Assembly (NCBI GenBank): GCA_934394665.1 | Contig: CAKRRS010000013.1 | Coordinates: 1 to 49,246 of the forward strand | Source: an uncultured Acetatifactor sp. | GTDB taxonomy: Bacteria; Bacillota; Clostridia; Lachnospirales; Lachnospiraceae | DNA length: 49,246 bases | Reading direction: 5' to 3' | In this document: piece by piece, positions 1 through 7,874 of the stretch | Layout of the letters: each line of letters begins with the position of its first letter | Position numbering within the stretch: position 1 is the stretch's first letter | Program-made: the position numbers and the translations under genes | The notes under the pieces: model-generated | The model's database searches: none | What the model was told of the DNA's origin: nothing | What the model saw: only the letters and a program-made list of their open reading frames with translations

Positions 1-28
1 AGCGATGTCAGCGTTTCTTATATACTGC

Positions 29-72
29 CACGGCTACGGCGACTTTAGACCAATTACTTCACTAACTTGCCA
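29..72 (-). repeat. Dispersed 3'-end element, copy A
   Basis: Read on the minus strand, this stretch begins 1 nt after the trhA stop with TGGCAAGTTA and ends with CGTAGCCGTG. Both words recur together at 5881-5906, and the first recurs at 5486-5503. It has no T-run hairpin, so it is not an obvious terminator. Function unknown. Confidence 0.4.
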
Positions 73-73
73 T

Positions 74-724
74 TTACGCTACATACAGGTACATAAAAAT
101 GAAATGACAAATACTTCCGCCCATGACAAACAGATGGAATACCTCATGGGATCCGAAAGCCTTATGCTTTGCGTTGAAAATAGGAAGCTTCAATGCATAG
201 ATAACACCCCCGACAGTATAAATGATTCCGCCGGCCAGTAACCACAGAAAAGCGGGCACAGACAAAGTCTTCAGCAAAGGTCCGAAGACGAGGATACATA
301 CCCATCCCATTGCAATATAAATCACAGAAGAAAACCATTTGGGACAAGTGATCCAACAGGCTTTGACGATCATGCCAAGTGCGGCAATTCCCCATACCAG
401 AGCCAGCAGAGTATATCCGAGCTTACCGCCCAATACGATCAGACATACCGGTGTGTAAGAACCGGCAATCAACACGAAGATCATCATGTGATCCAATTTG
501 CGGAAAATACGCAGGCTTCTGCCTGTGAGATCTACGGAATGATATGTGGCACTGGCGCCGTATAATAGAATCATACTTCCCATGAAAATTGCCATAGCCA
601 GGAAATCTTCCCGTCCGGACTGAATCCCCGTTTTTACTAACAGAGGGACAGCTGCAAAAACAGCCATCATCATGGCGATAAAATGAGTAATGGCACTGCC
701 GGGTTCTCTGATGGTGATCTGCAT
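74..724 (-). CDS. trhA: Hemolysin III / PAQR-family membrane protein (TrhA-like)
   Basis: 216 residues, the usual length of bacterial HlyIII/TrhA proteins, which are seven-helix inner-membrane proteins implicated in membrane-lipid homeostasis; the hemolysin name is historical. Visible family hallmarks are an early helix with HFIAMMMAVF, the S-x3-H motif in YGASATYHS, RKLDHMMIF-x-LIAGSYTP, and a C-terminal HEVFHLF motif; the conserved His residues form the predicted metal site. The ATG at 724 is chosen because GGGAGGAG lies 5-6 nt upstream; an in-frame ATG at 847 would add a charged 41-residue N-terminus with no ribosome site. It is preceded by a candidate promoter and repeated half-sites (890-952), so it is probably transcribed alone. 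Confidence 0.93.
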   Translation of the reverse strand: MQITIREPGSAITHFIAMMMAVFAAVPLLVKTGIQSGREDFLAMAIFMGSMILLYGASATYHSVDLTGRSLRIFRKLDHMMIFVLIAGSYTPVCLIVLGGKLGYTLLALVWGIAALGMIVKACWITCPKWFSSVIYIAMGWVCILVFGPLLKTLSVPAFLWLLAGGIIYTVGGVIYALKLPIFNAKHKAFGSHEVFHLFVMGGSICHFIFMYLYVA

Positions 725-889
725 AATAACTCCTCCCTTTATTTTCCGCCGGACCTTTGATGCCGGACTGACGGACGAGCGACGATTTTTGCCGGGCAAA
801 TCGTAATTCGCCCTGTAATCGTTAATTTTCGAAAATAGTATATGCACATGTGAAATAGAAAATACAGGACATATACAAGAGTACCGCTG

Positions 890-933
890 GATGTAGTTTT
901 AAAAACTACATCTAACAAAGCAAATACTACATC
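890..933 (-). promoter_or_regulatory. Triple ATGTAGT half-site cluster upstream of trhA
   Basis: GATGTAGT occurs twice in direct orientation on the minus strand (933-926 and 912-905, 21 bp apart) and once inverted (890-897). The last two form an 11-bp inverted repeat with a 1-nt centre. The first overlaps the candidate -10 and the dyad lies just past the predicted transcription start, the usual layout of a repressor operator. ATGTAGT resembles BlaI/MecI half-sites, but the arms point the other way round, so no regulator is assigned. Confidence 0.4.
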
Positions 934-952
934 ATGAAAAGGGAAAAGTCAA
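924..952 (-). promoter_or_regulatory. Candidate sigma-A promoter for trhA
   Basis: On the minus strand TTGACT (952-947), a 17-nt spacer, then TAGTAT (929-924). It sits 200 nt upstream of the trhA start and overlaps the ATGTAGT half-site cluster. Confidence 0.5.
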
Positions 953-981
953 TATATAATGTGATATCTGGGAAAAAAGTA

Positions 982-2712
982 TTAAAAAGAATCAGAGAGA
1001 ACCTTGTATATCTGGAGGTCTCCGGTATCTACAAGTAGTTCTGTGCTCGAAAGCAAACGTTCGTTGACAGACTGGTCAGCTGCAACATACCCTTCAGCAA
1101 TCTTATCCCATATAATATATTCGGGTATTTTATTGGAAAATAAATTCCAGTAAGTAAATAACTGAGTGTCTATTGTGGGTGTACTGATAGTAGAATAATT
1201 GCATACATCATAATTGCCCTGAAGATAAGCAATGGTTTTGTTACTTACGAGAAGGACTTTACTTTCGTCAGGAATATAAGCATGCAGGATCTCGTTTCTG
1301 AGATTATATTCATAACCATCGGAATAGCGACCGTAAATACCTGCCATAGGACCGGATTCTGCTTTTTGACGCGTAACAAATACAGTATCATGCCCATATA
1401 AGTGAGCAATATAAAAGCCTTTATGAAGTATGGCGATGCCGATGATACTATAAATTACGATCTTTTTCAAAAACAAGTGGTCTATCTGCGCTTTTTCAAA
1501 ATAATAATAAAAGAAAACAAGAATTCCAATCGTTACATATCCAATAGCTTCATAAAGTTGTGTATTGCTTGCTAAAAAGCTTGCAAAAAGAAGAAATAAT
1601 GAAGTGATGCATCCAAAGAAGTAGAGCGAAATATGTAATGCTTTTTTATCAGAAGTATTTTCTTTATAAAGACGGTGATAACGAAAGGCAAGAAAAAGTA
1701 AAAAGAAAGAGAATATTCCCGGAAAATTTAAACGTTTTTGCATACGATACCAGACCCAAAGCTGCTCTATAGCAAATGCGAAAATCAGGAAAAGCTCATA
1801 ATTATATTTTTTCTTCAATAGAAATTTGACAATATTTTGCAAAATCCAGGCAGCAAAGAAAGCAAGGATGACATAGGGAAGAAGATCTCTGAAGTAGGAG
1901 AGATTATTCATAATTTTATCGCAAAATGTGTCAGAGTGTGATCCGTCGGAAAACATTGCGGATACGCCGCTACAAAAATCAGAGAAAGACATATGTGATA
2001 AAAAATAGCATAACCATACAGCACCGCAGGCGAAACACGTTGATAAGTAGCATGCAATATTACGTAATATATGTTGTTGGGAAACAAAATAAATCCCTGT
2101 TGCTACAGGAATGACAACTAACAGGCAGGTGGGATAAGAGAGAATAAGAGCGGAAGTTAAAATCCCACTTAAAATGAGCCAGAAAATAGTTATATGATTG
2201 TCTGCTGTCTCAGTGTAAGAAAAATGCAGAAGACATAGAAACATAAGCGTGCTAAACCATAAGAGCATATTAGAAAAATCTGGGACAGCACTATTTTTCG
2301 GAATTGTATTATAATAAAAAATTGCAACAATGAAAGCTGTATTTGGTGTAGATATTTTTCGGAAGGTATGGTAAAGGAAAATACTGATGAGTAATTGTGT
2401 AAGACATCCTAGGAACCGAAGAAAGAGAACAGAATAGGAAAGACCACCTGTTATGTGAACAAAGATCCATAAAAAGGCAGCAGAAAAGAAAGCAGAAGTC
2501 TGATGAGGCTCCCACATTTCCAAAAACATTCTGTCTCCGCGCACCATCCGATATGCCATGGACACGGCATACTGTTCATCAATGTCAAAACCGAAAAATA
2601 AGATTTTGAAAGTAGCTGCCAGGGATGCGGCAAACAATAAATATTTCCAGGTATTATGCCATAATTTAGCAGAAAACGTTGTGCCGGTGACTGTTGTATG
2701 ATGATTACCCAT
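982..2712 (-). CDS. GT-C-like polytopic membrane protein, function unknown
   Basis: 576 residues, about a dozen hydrophobic segments. After the first helix it carries FDIDEQYAVSMAYR and, soon after, EMWEPHQTSAFF: an acidic pair in the first outer loop is typical of GT-C-fold lipid-dependent glycosyltransferases (ArnT, PMT and relatives). A soluble C-terminal part of about 120 residues (from GHDTVF onward) would face outside. The ATG at 2712 follows the stop of the 88-residue ORF by 1 nt, so the two are translationally coupled. Codon use is AT-rich compared with the neighbours. A role in moving sugars onto a surface polymer or lipid is an inference from fold only; the substrate cannot be read from sequence. 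Confidence 0.7.
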   Translation of the reverse strand: MGNHHTTVTGTTFSAKLWHNTWKYLLFAASLAATFKILFFGFDIDEQYAVSMAYRMVRGDRMFLEMWEPHQTSAFFSAAFLWIFVHITGGLSYSVLFLRFLGCLTQLLISIFLYHTFRKISTPNTAFIVAIFYYNTIPKNSAVPDFSNMLLWFSTLMFLCLLHFSYTETADNHITIFWLILSGILTSALILSYPTCLLVVIPVATGIYFVSQQHILRNIACYLSTCFACGAVWLCYFLSHMSFSDFCSGVSAMFSDGSHSDTFCDKIMNNLSYFRDLLPYVILAFFAAWILQNIVKFLLKKKYNYELFLIFAFAIEQLWVWYRMQKRLNFPGIFSFFLLFLAFRYHRLYKENTSDKKALHISLYFFGCITSLFLLFASFLASNTQLYEAIGYVTIGILVFFYYYFEKAQIDHLFLKKIVIYSIIGIAILHKGFYIAHLYGHDTVFVTRQKAESGPMAGIYGRYSDGYEYNLRNEILHAYIPDESKVLLVSNKTIAYLQGNYDVCNYSTISTPTIDTQLFTYWNLFSNKIPEYIIWDKIAEGYVAADQSVNERLLSSTELLVDTGDLQIYKVLSDSF

Positions 2713-2713
2713 G

Positions 2714-2980
2714 TTAATCTTCCTCTATCATCTGTATTTCCAAATAATCAAAATCGATGGATTCGATAAAACTATCCTGAGAAAATCGTGTCTTGTTATG
2801 ACGCTTAAAATCAGAAATATTGTTGTCCAGCCAAATAGGAGCGCCGAGATCAAACTGATGGCAGATCTCATCCAAAGCATGAAAGACTTTGTGTGTACGG
2901 GTGTCGTTGCTGTCATCGTCGATACAAATGTCTTTTAACATATGATTATTCCGGTATATTTTTGCCCACATACGAAACAT
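2714..2980 (-). CDS. Small conserved-looking hypothetical protein, 88 aa
   Basis: Soluble, acidic protein starting MFRMWAKIYRNNHMLKD and ending with an acidic tail; contains APIWLDNNISDFKRHNKTRF. I do not recognise a domain; it reads like the small hypothetical proteins (MR-W-KI-NHM-KD opening) seen in clostridia. The ATG at 2980 is preferred to the one at 3115 because AAGGAG lies about 8 nt upstream and the extension is a Trp-rich non-conserved-looking stretch. It is the first gene of a two-gene unit with the GT-C-like gene, separated by 1 nt, which suggests linked expression. Confidence 0.65.
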   Translation of the reverse strand: MFRMWAKIYRNNHMLKDICIDDDSNDTRTHKVFHALDEICHQFDLGAPIWLDNNISDFKRHNKTRFSQDSFIESIDFDYLEIQMIEED

Positions 2981-3168
2981 AGGGGATCTCCTTATCCATA
3001 AAAGCCATTCCGTTATAGAAAACCAAAGTATTCTTTGATTATAATAGGTAGTGATGATACCTGCAAGTGAAATAGCACAAAAGGTATGCCAACACCTATA
3101 AAATTGCCCAATCAATCTTAAAAAATAATAAAGGTTTTGTTAAAATTATACATTTTTGGAAGGAGATA

Positions 3169-3177
3169 TGCTATAAT
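3169..3177 (+). promoter_or_regulatory. Candidate extended -10 promoter for the alarmone synthetase gene
   Basis: TGCTATAAT is a full TG-N-TATAAT extended -10. No good -35 lies 17 nt upstream. The palindromic repeat at 3199-3227 falls just downstream, where a repressor could block it. Confidence 0.45.
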
Positions 3178-3198
3178 TATTTTAATTAGTGGTCGGAA

Positions 3199-3227
3199 GC
3201 AAATATTTGAAATAATCAAATATTTGC
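3199..3227 (+). repeat. Perfect 12-bp inverted repeat, possible operator
   Basis: GCAAATATTTGA (3199-3210), 5-nt spacer, TCAAATATTTGC (3216-3227). Each arm contains the self-complementary 10-mer CAAATATTTG, giving two palindromes 17 bp apart. It lies downstream of the candidate -10 and 66 nt before the synthetase start. It lacks a T-run, so an operator is more likely than a terminator. Confidence 0.5.
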
Positions 3228-3292
3228 GAAATATAGTAATATAGTGAATTTGTTATGGATAACGATCATGGCAGAGAGGATTGAGAGGGAAT

Positions 3293-3958
3293 ATGGAGTT
3301 TAAAGTGGAAAACGGGGACGGAATCGACAGCTGGAAGGAGGTTACACTGGTATACAGCGCAGCGCTGCGTCAGATGGAGACGAAAATGCAGATCCTGAAC
3401 GATGAGTTCCAGCATGTACATCAGTATAACCCAATCGAGCATATCAAGGCGCGCATCAAGACACCGGAGAGCATTGTAAAAAAGCTGAAACGGTATGGAC
3501 AGGAATCTACCATCGAAAATATGGTAAATTACATAAATGATATTGCCGGCATCCGGATTATTTGCTCTTTTACGTCAGATATTTATCGTATTGCAGACAT
3601 GATCCGGGATCAGAGGGATATCAAAGTGATCGCAGTGAAGGATTACATTACCTATCCCAAAGCCAGCGGATACAAAAGCTATCATATGATCGTGAGTATT
3701 CCGGTATATTTGTCGGATCGCACCGTGGATACCAAGGTCGAGGTGCAGATCCGCACGGTTGCCATGGACTTCTGGGCAAGCCTGGAGCACAAGATACACT
3801 ATAAGTTCGAGGGGGATGCACCGGAAAATATCAAAAACGAGCTGGTGGAATGTGCCAGAATGGTGTCCGATCTGGATGCCAGAATGCTGTCACTGAATGA
3901 AGAGATTCTTGCAATCAGTAAAAAGCGCGAAGAGGAACAGAAACAAAAAAACATTTGA
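3293..3958 (+). CDS. Small alarmone synthetase (RelA/SpoT synthetase domain only)
   Basis: 221 residues, the length of stand-alone (p)ppGpp synthetases of the YjbM/YwaC (RelQ/RelP) type, which transfer pyrophosphate from ATP to GDP or GTP in the cytoplasm. Family motifs are clear: IKARIKTPESIVKKLKRYG, DIAGIRIICSF, YPKASGYKSYHMIV and VEVQIRTVAMDFWASLEHKI. No HD hydrolase, TGS or ACT domain is present. The C-terminus ends in a charged helix rich in K and E. The ATG at 3293 is chosen over an in-frame TTG at 3281 because GAGAGGG precedes it. It appears monocistronic: a factor-independent terminator follows at 4007-4040. RelQ and RelP types cannot be separated safely here. Confidence 0.92.
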   Translation: MEFKVENGDGIDSWKEVTLVYSAALRQMETKMQILNDEFQHVHQYNPIEHIKARIKTPESIVKKLKRYGQESTIENMVNYINDIAGIRIICSFTSDIYRIADMIRDQRDIKVIAVKDYITYPKASGYKSYHMIVSIPVYLSDRTVDTKVEVQIRTVAMDFWASLEHKIHYKFEGDAPENIKNELVECARMVSDLDARMLSLNEEILAISKKREEEQKQKNI

Positions 3959-4006
3959 CTTTTGAAAAGAAAATTTGCTATTATAATTGCTGTCGAGTAG
4001 CCAAAA

Positions 4007-4040
4007 GGTGTAAATCCAGATAAGGATTTGCACCTTTTTT
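4007..4040 (+). terminator. Factor-independent terminator after the alarmone synthetase gene
   Basis: Stem GGTGTAAATCC / GGATTTGCACC (one G-U pair) with a 6-nt loop followed by six T. Confidence 0.85.
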
Positions 4041-4110
4041 GCGTGTACAATTTGAAATTGCCCCGGCTCTTGTAAATATAACAGTTTCACAACAGGAGGA
4101 GTAAAGAAAA

Positions 4111-5496
4111 ATGAGTGAAGCAGCAGAACAAAACAAATTGGGAAGCATGAAGGTGAACAAATTACTTCTGACCATGGGTCTTCCCATTATTTTATCAATG
4201 ATGTTACAGGCGGTATACAATATCGTGGACAGTGCATTTGTATCCAATATGCCGGAGACGGGAGAGCTTGCGTTGAACGCTCTGACGCTGGCATTCCCGG
4301 TGCAGATGCTGATGGTGGCTATCGGTATCGGGACCGGTGTCGGCACGAATGCCCTGTTAGCCATGAGCCTGGGACAGGGAGACAGAGAGAAAGCCAGCCG
4401 CGTGGCGGGAAATGCCTTGTTCCTCGCGGCAGTGATTTATGTGGTGTTTTTACTGTTTGGTATCTTTGGCGTAGACTTTTATGCCGGAACGCAGACAGCC
4501 AACTCCGTCATCCGGGAGATGACAGTGACGTATTTACGAATCTGCTGTACCTTGTCCATAGGGATTGTGTTTTTCTCTATTTTTGAAAAATTACTGCAGG
4601 CTACCGGACATTCCGGCTGTTCCACCATTGCCCAGATCACCGGTGCCGTGTTGAATATTATCCTGGATCCCATTCTGATCTATGGCTGGTGCGGCTTCCC
4701 TGCACTGGGGGTCAGCGGTGCCGCTTATGCCACGGTCATCGGTCAGATCGTATCTGCGGTCATGGGACTGGTGTTCCATCTGTGGAAAAACAGGGATGTT
4801 AAAAACGGACTGCATTACATGAGACCGGTCGGCGGCATCATCAAAGGAATCTATGCCATCGGTCTGCCTGCCATCATCGCACAGGCACTGATGTCTTTCA
4901 TGACCTACGGCATGAATATCATACTGGGCAGCATCGGGGAAAATGTAGTGACCGCTTATGGTCTGTATTACAAAGTGCAGCAGTTTATACTGTTTGCAGC
5001 CTTTGGATTGCGTGATGCAATCACACCGGTGGTATCCTTTAACTACGGAATGGGAAGCAGAAGCCGTGTCAAGGAAGGCATCCGTTACGGGCTGCTGTAT
5101 ACGATGGTGATTATGCTCATCGGCATGGCAGCCATTGAACTGCCGGCGGTGCCGCTGTCCGCAGTCTTTGGTCTGTCAGGAGAAACCCAGAGTATCTGCA
5201 TCAGCACTATGCGTATCGTATCTTTAAGCTTCCTGTTTGCCGGAATCAATGTGGCGTTCCAGGGAATTTTCCAGGCACTGGAGGGTGGATTGGAGTCATT
5301 GATTATTTCTGTGCTGAGACAATTTGTGCTGGTATTGCCGGTAGCATGGGGATTTGCACAGCTGGCAAAACAAAATTCTGACCTTCTGTGGACCGTGTGG
5401 CTGACCTTCCTGATTGCGGAAGGGGTATCCGCACTGGTAGCGGCTTTGTTTATGAAACGCATGGATCGCAGGGTGATATCAAAATTGGCAAGTTAG
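4111..5496 (+). CDS. MATE-family multidrug/toxin efflux transporter
   Basis: 461 residues with 12 predicted helices, standard for MATE exporters that use Na+ or H+ gradients to expel cationic compounds. The N-terminal half begins LLLTMGLPIILSMMLQAVYN-IVDSAFVS, the typical first-helix signature, and there is a second related half from about residue 230 (GIIKGIYAIGLPAIIAQALM), as expected from the internal duplication. ACAGGAGGAG lies about 9 nt before the ATG. It stands alone between the terminator at 4007-4040 and the hairpin array at 5508-5694. Substrate unknown. Confidence 0.94.
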   Translation: MSEAAEQNKLGSMKVNKLLLTMGLPIILSMMLQAVYNIVDSAFVSNMPETGELALNALTLAFPVQMLMVAIGIGTGVGTNALLAMSLGQGDREKASRVAGNALFLAAVIYVVFLLFGIFGVDFYAGTQTANSVIREMTVTYLRICCTLSIGIVFFSIFEKLLQATGHSGCSTIAQITGAVLNIILDPILIYGWCGFPALGVSGAAYATVIGQIVSAVMGLVFHLWKNRDVKNGLHYMRPVGGIIKGIYAIGLPAIIAQALMSFMTYGMNIILGSIGENVVTAYGLYYKVQQFILFAAFGLRDAITPVVSFNYGMGSRSRVKEGIRYGLLYTMVIMLIGMAAIELPAVPLSAVFGLSGETQSICISTMRIVSLSFLFAGINVAFQGIFQALEGGLESLIISVLRQFVLVLPVAWGFAQLAKQNSDLLWTVWLTFLIAEGVSALVAALFMKRMDRRVISKLAS

Positions 5497-5503
5497 CGAA
5501 AAC
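5486..5503 (+). repeat. Dispersed 3'-end element, copy C
   Basis: TGGCAAGTTAGCGAAAAC spans the MATE stop codon; TGGCAAGTTA-CGAAAAC recurs on the opposite strand at 5881-5906 and TGGCAAGTTA at 29-72. Confidence 0.35.
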
Positions 5504-5507
5504 ATAT

Positions 5508-5694
5508 CTGTGCCCCTCTTTTCAATTTCCGAGGGTACAGGTGAAACTTTTTGTTTCTCTGTACCCTTCCTTCCGATTTTTGAGGGTACAGGTGAGACTT
5601 TTTCTTCCTCTGTACCCTTCCCTTCTGACTTTTGAGGGTACAGGTGAGGCTTTTTCCTTTTCTGTACCCTTCCTTTCAAGATTTGTTGGCACAG
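5508..5694. repeat. Tandem array of three 51-52 bp hairpin units with degenerate ends
   Basis: Three units, each with GGGTACAG, about 18-19 nt, then CTGTACCC: arms at 5533-5540/5559-5566, 5584-5591/5610-5617 and 5636-5643/5662-5669. Within each loop GTGARRCTTTTT is conserved. A half-unit (CTGTGCCCCTC) begins the array and a decayed one (TTGGCACAG) ends it. The period is not a multiple of three and open frames over it on both strands are repetitive artefacts, so it is not coding. It lies just after the MATE stop. It could act as an mRNA 3'-end structure or be a clostridial extragenic repeat. Confidence 0.85.
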
Positions 5695-5824
5695 CAGAGG
5701 GGATCATATTTACATTACGCCCCATATTCGCAATGAGCCACGCTATTCATAAAATTCCCCATAAGATTGTCGGCAAAGGATGCCTCCAATCGTTTGTCTA
5801 TCGTGGCGTTTGCCGCATCACGCC

Positions 5825-5872
5825 AAAAAAGACAGTGCCCTGTGAGCAAGCTCCCGGTCACTGTCTTTTTTT
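5825..5872. terminator. Bidirectional terminator between MATE and yerB genes
   Basis: AAAAAAGACAGTG (5825-5837) pairs with CACTGTCTTTTTT (5859-5871); A-run on one side and T-run on the other allow termination from both converging genes. The rest of the 5497-5927 gap holds the hairpin array and a dispersed repeat; nothing else is visible. Confidence 0.85.
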
Positions 5873-5880
5873 CGCCTATG

Positions 5881-5906
5881 CACGGCTACGTTTTCGTAAC
5901 TTGCCA
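5881..5906 (-). repeat. Dispersed 3'-end element, copy B
   Basis: On the minus strand TGGCAAGTTACGAAAACG-TAGCCGTG, sharing its first word with copies A and C and its last word with copy A. It lies 22 nt past the yerB stop. Confidence 0.4.
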
Positions 5907-5927
5907 TTGAATCAACAAGCTTTTCCT

Positions 5928-7115
5928 CTAATGAAACGTAAAGGAGTCTCCGTCCTCCACGATGCAGATCATGGTCTTGCCGGTATTTAATACAACCTCA
6001 TCTCCGTTGTCATCATAATACCGTGTCGCGCCATAGTCACTGTTTTTCTCCCAGGTCACATGAATGCCGCGCCCATTTGTAAAAAACCAACCGTCCTGCG
6101 TGGTGTCGTGGCACTGGAATGCGAGATATCCTTCGCCTAACTCCTGATAATAGGTATTCTGCACCAGAATATTTTTAAAGGTCAGCTGTTCTCCGGTCAC
6201 AGCGTCGATATGAGGCCCGTCCGAACTGCCGGACAGATGCTGGGAACGATAATACAATCCGTCATCTTCATTAAATTCAAAATAGCAGCGCGTCAGCGGA
6301 TAGCATCCTGACAGATCAATATAAGTGGCATCCTTTGCCTTGGTGCCGTATTGCCCCAACGTATTAGGCTCTGCCTTGGTGGCAAAACGGAAATGATTCT
6401 CGTCGGACAATCCGCGGTAGCCCAGGGAATATCCCTTTTTCTCAATGACTCTGAGCAGACCATCACCGGAGGCATAGGCATTGTGGGGCATGCTGCGATC
6501 ATTGCTTCGGAAAAAAGCAGCCTCATCAGTACCGGAAGTGCCATCGATATCCTGGGTATCGGTTTCTGCCATCAGTTCGTTGATGAAAAACGGTCCACCG
6601 AAATGTACAATAAAAGCATCCCATTCAAATGCCCAGTAGGCATAATAATCACGAAGACTGCGGATATTACCGATCTTATCCAGATTCTGCCAGTCCTCAT
6701 ACACCGCCATCATACGTGTCATGCGATTCTCTACATTGGCCTCATAGAGAATGGAAGCTTTTGACAGGCTGTATTGCGGAAGCGCAGAACTTTCATTGGG
6801 AATCATGACGGCAATCGGCCTGGTAGCGGCCACATCTGCATCCACCCATTCATTGGTAAGCCGACTGCGAACCATGCCGTCTTTTGGCGGAACAGAGTCG
6901 TCCTCGACGATGATCGTCACGGGATCCGGCAGCTTTTCGCCGGCGGAATCCGTGGAAGACGAAGGACTGTCTTCCGGCAAAATCGGACTGATGATAGTAT
7001 TCGTACCTCCGGAACTTCCACATCCGGAGAGTGATACGGTGGCAGCAAGCAAAAGCGCAGCTGCGCCGGTCACAGACCACCGCTTTGATTTATGTTTCCA
7101 CATTCTGGTAACCAT
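5928..7115 (-). CDS. yerB: DUF3048 lipoprotein (YerB-like)
   Basis: 395 residues. A positively charged start, a hydrophobic run and the lipobox LSGC (Cys at about residue 32) mark a lipoprotein anchored on the outer face of the membrane. A Gly/Ser/Pro linker precedes the DUF3048 N-terminal domain (ATRPIAVMIPNES ... IGNIRSLRDYYAYWA ... FIVHFGG, roughly residues 95-240) and the DUF3048 C-terminal domain (about 280-395). YerB is of unproven function. The ATG at 7115 lies 9 nt after the upstream PAP2-like stop, so the two are probably co-translated; an in-frame ATG at 7103 is also possible and would only shorten the cytoplasmic tip. Confidence 0.9.
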   Translation of the reverse strand: MVTRMWKHKSKRWSVTGAAALLLAATVSLSGCGSSGGTNTIISPILPEDSPSSSTDSAGEKLPDPVTIIVEDDSVPPKDGMVRSRLTNEWVDADVAATRPIAVMIPNESSALPQYSLSKASILYEANVENRMTRMMAVYEDWQNLDKIGNIRSLRDYYAYWAFEWDAFIVHFGGPFFINELMAETDTQDIDGTSGTDEAAFFRSNDRSMPHNAYASGDGLLRVIEKKGYSLGYRGLSDENHFRFATKAEPNTLGQYGTKAKDATYIDLSGCYPLTRCYFEFNEDDGLYYRSQHLSGSSDGPHIDAVTGEQLTFKNILVQNTYYQELGEGYLAFQCHDTTQDGWFFTNGRGIHVTWEKNSDYGATRYYDDNGDEVVLNTGKTMICIVEDGDSFTFH

Positions 7116-7124
7116 GCCTTTCGA

Positions 7125-7589
7125 TTAAAGTACAACACTATAAATGATCACACCGCACAAAATACCTAACAACGCACCCATCAGAACCTGCAGGGGAGTA
7201 TGTCCCACGAATTCCTTCAGCTTGTCGTGCGCGGAGATCTCGCTGCGTCCCATATCTTCGAATACCTTCAGCATCTCGTTCAGTACCTGTGCCTGAATGC
7301 CGGTCTCTCTGCGGACACCCATGGCATCATACATGACGATAATCGCCAGAATCAGAGAAATGGCGAATTCAAAACTGCCGGCACCGTACTGATAACATAC
7401 TGCAGTCACCAAAGCACACACAGTCGCCGAATGGGAACTGGGCATACCGCCGCTGCCGACCAGACGCTCGGCAACGAATCTCTTGGATACGATCAGATGA
7501 ATGATTGTCTTCAATACCTGCGCCACCAGCCAGCCGCAGGCTGCAGTCAGGAAAATCGTATTACTGAAAAACTCTGTAAAAAAAGTCAT
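7125..7589 (-). CDS. Divergent PAP2 family protein (DUF212)
   Basis: 154 residues, full length for the DUF212 branch of the PAP2/VSP superfamily, integral membrane proteins related to lipid phosphate phosphatases. The family motif GSGGMPSSHSATVCAL is present and matches the PSGH-like SSHSA core; a later GHTPLQVLMGALLG helix carries the last conserved His. GAGG lies about 7 nt before the ATG at 7589. It is the first gene of a minus-strand pair with yerB. Substrate unknown. Confidence 0.9.
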   Translation of the reverse strand: MTFFTEFFSNTIFLTAACGWLVAQVLKTIIHLIVSKRFVAERLVGSGGMPSSHSATVCALVTAVCYQYGAGSFEFAISLILAIIVMYDAMGVRRETGIQAQVLNEMLKVFEDMGRSEISAHDKLKEFVGHTPLQVLMGALLGILCGVIIYSVVL

Positions 7590-7693
7590 AAATAACCTCG
7601 TTTCTTATAGGATACATCTCATATATTTCATTTCGATGATAAAATATATAAATCCAGTATAATCCAAAAAACAGAAAAAGTACAGTATTGACC

Positions 7694-7723
7694 TTGAAAT
7701 GATATGGAGGAGAATAGTATAAT
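7694..7723 (+). promoter_or_regulatory. Candidate promoter for the GtrB-like gene
   Basis: TTGAAA (7694-7699), 18-nt spacer, TATAAT (7718-7723), with the start codon about 150 nt downstream. The 285-bp divergent gap 7590-7874 shows nothing else beyond AT-rich sequence. Confidence 0.5.
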
Positions 7724-7874
7724 ACAATGTATACATGCCCCGAACATAGATACAGATAAGCAATAAAATTTTATAGTAGTTATGAAACAATGCCGGAACG
7801 GGCATGTAAAATGTGGAAAGTGAAGGCGCGAATTACAAGTACAGAAAATATCATCGGAATAAGGAGACTACCAA

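Noticed and set aside
74..847. Longer trhA start at 847
   Set aside because: No ribosome site, basic unconserved-looking extension, whereas 724 has GGGAGGAG in place.
890..912. Terminator for the minus-strand GT-C-like gene
   Set aside because: The dyad has no T-run in the right direction and lies past a candidate promoter; an operator fits better.
5508..5694. CRISPR array
   Set aside because: Period of about 51-52 bp with the similarity running through the whole unit, only three units, no cas genes, and inner hairpins instead of unique spacers.
5479..5725. Repetitive Lys/Gly/Thr-rich open frames on the minus strand
   Set aside because: Translation of the 51-52 bp hairpin array; the frame shifts between units and there is no start signal.
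5388..5990. 200-residue open frame on the + strand
   Set aside because: Runs from inside the MATE gene through the hairpin array and the terminator; its protein is an artefact of the repeats, whose unit length is not a multiple of three.
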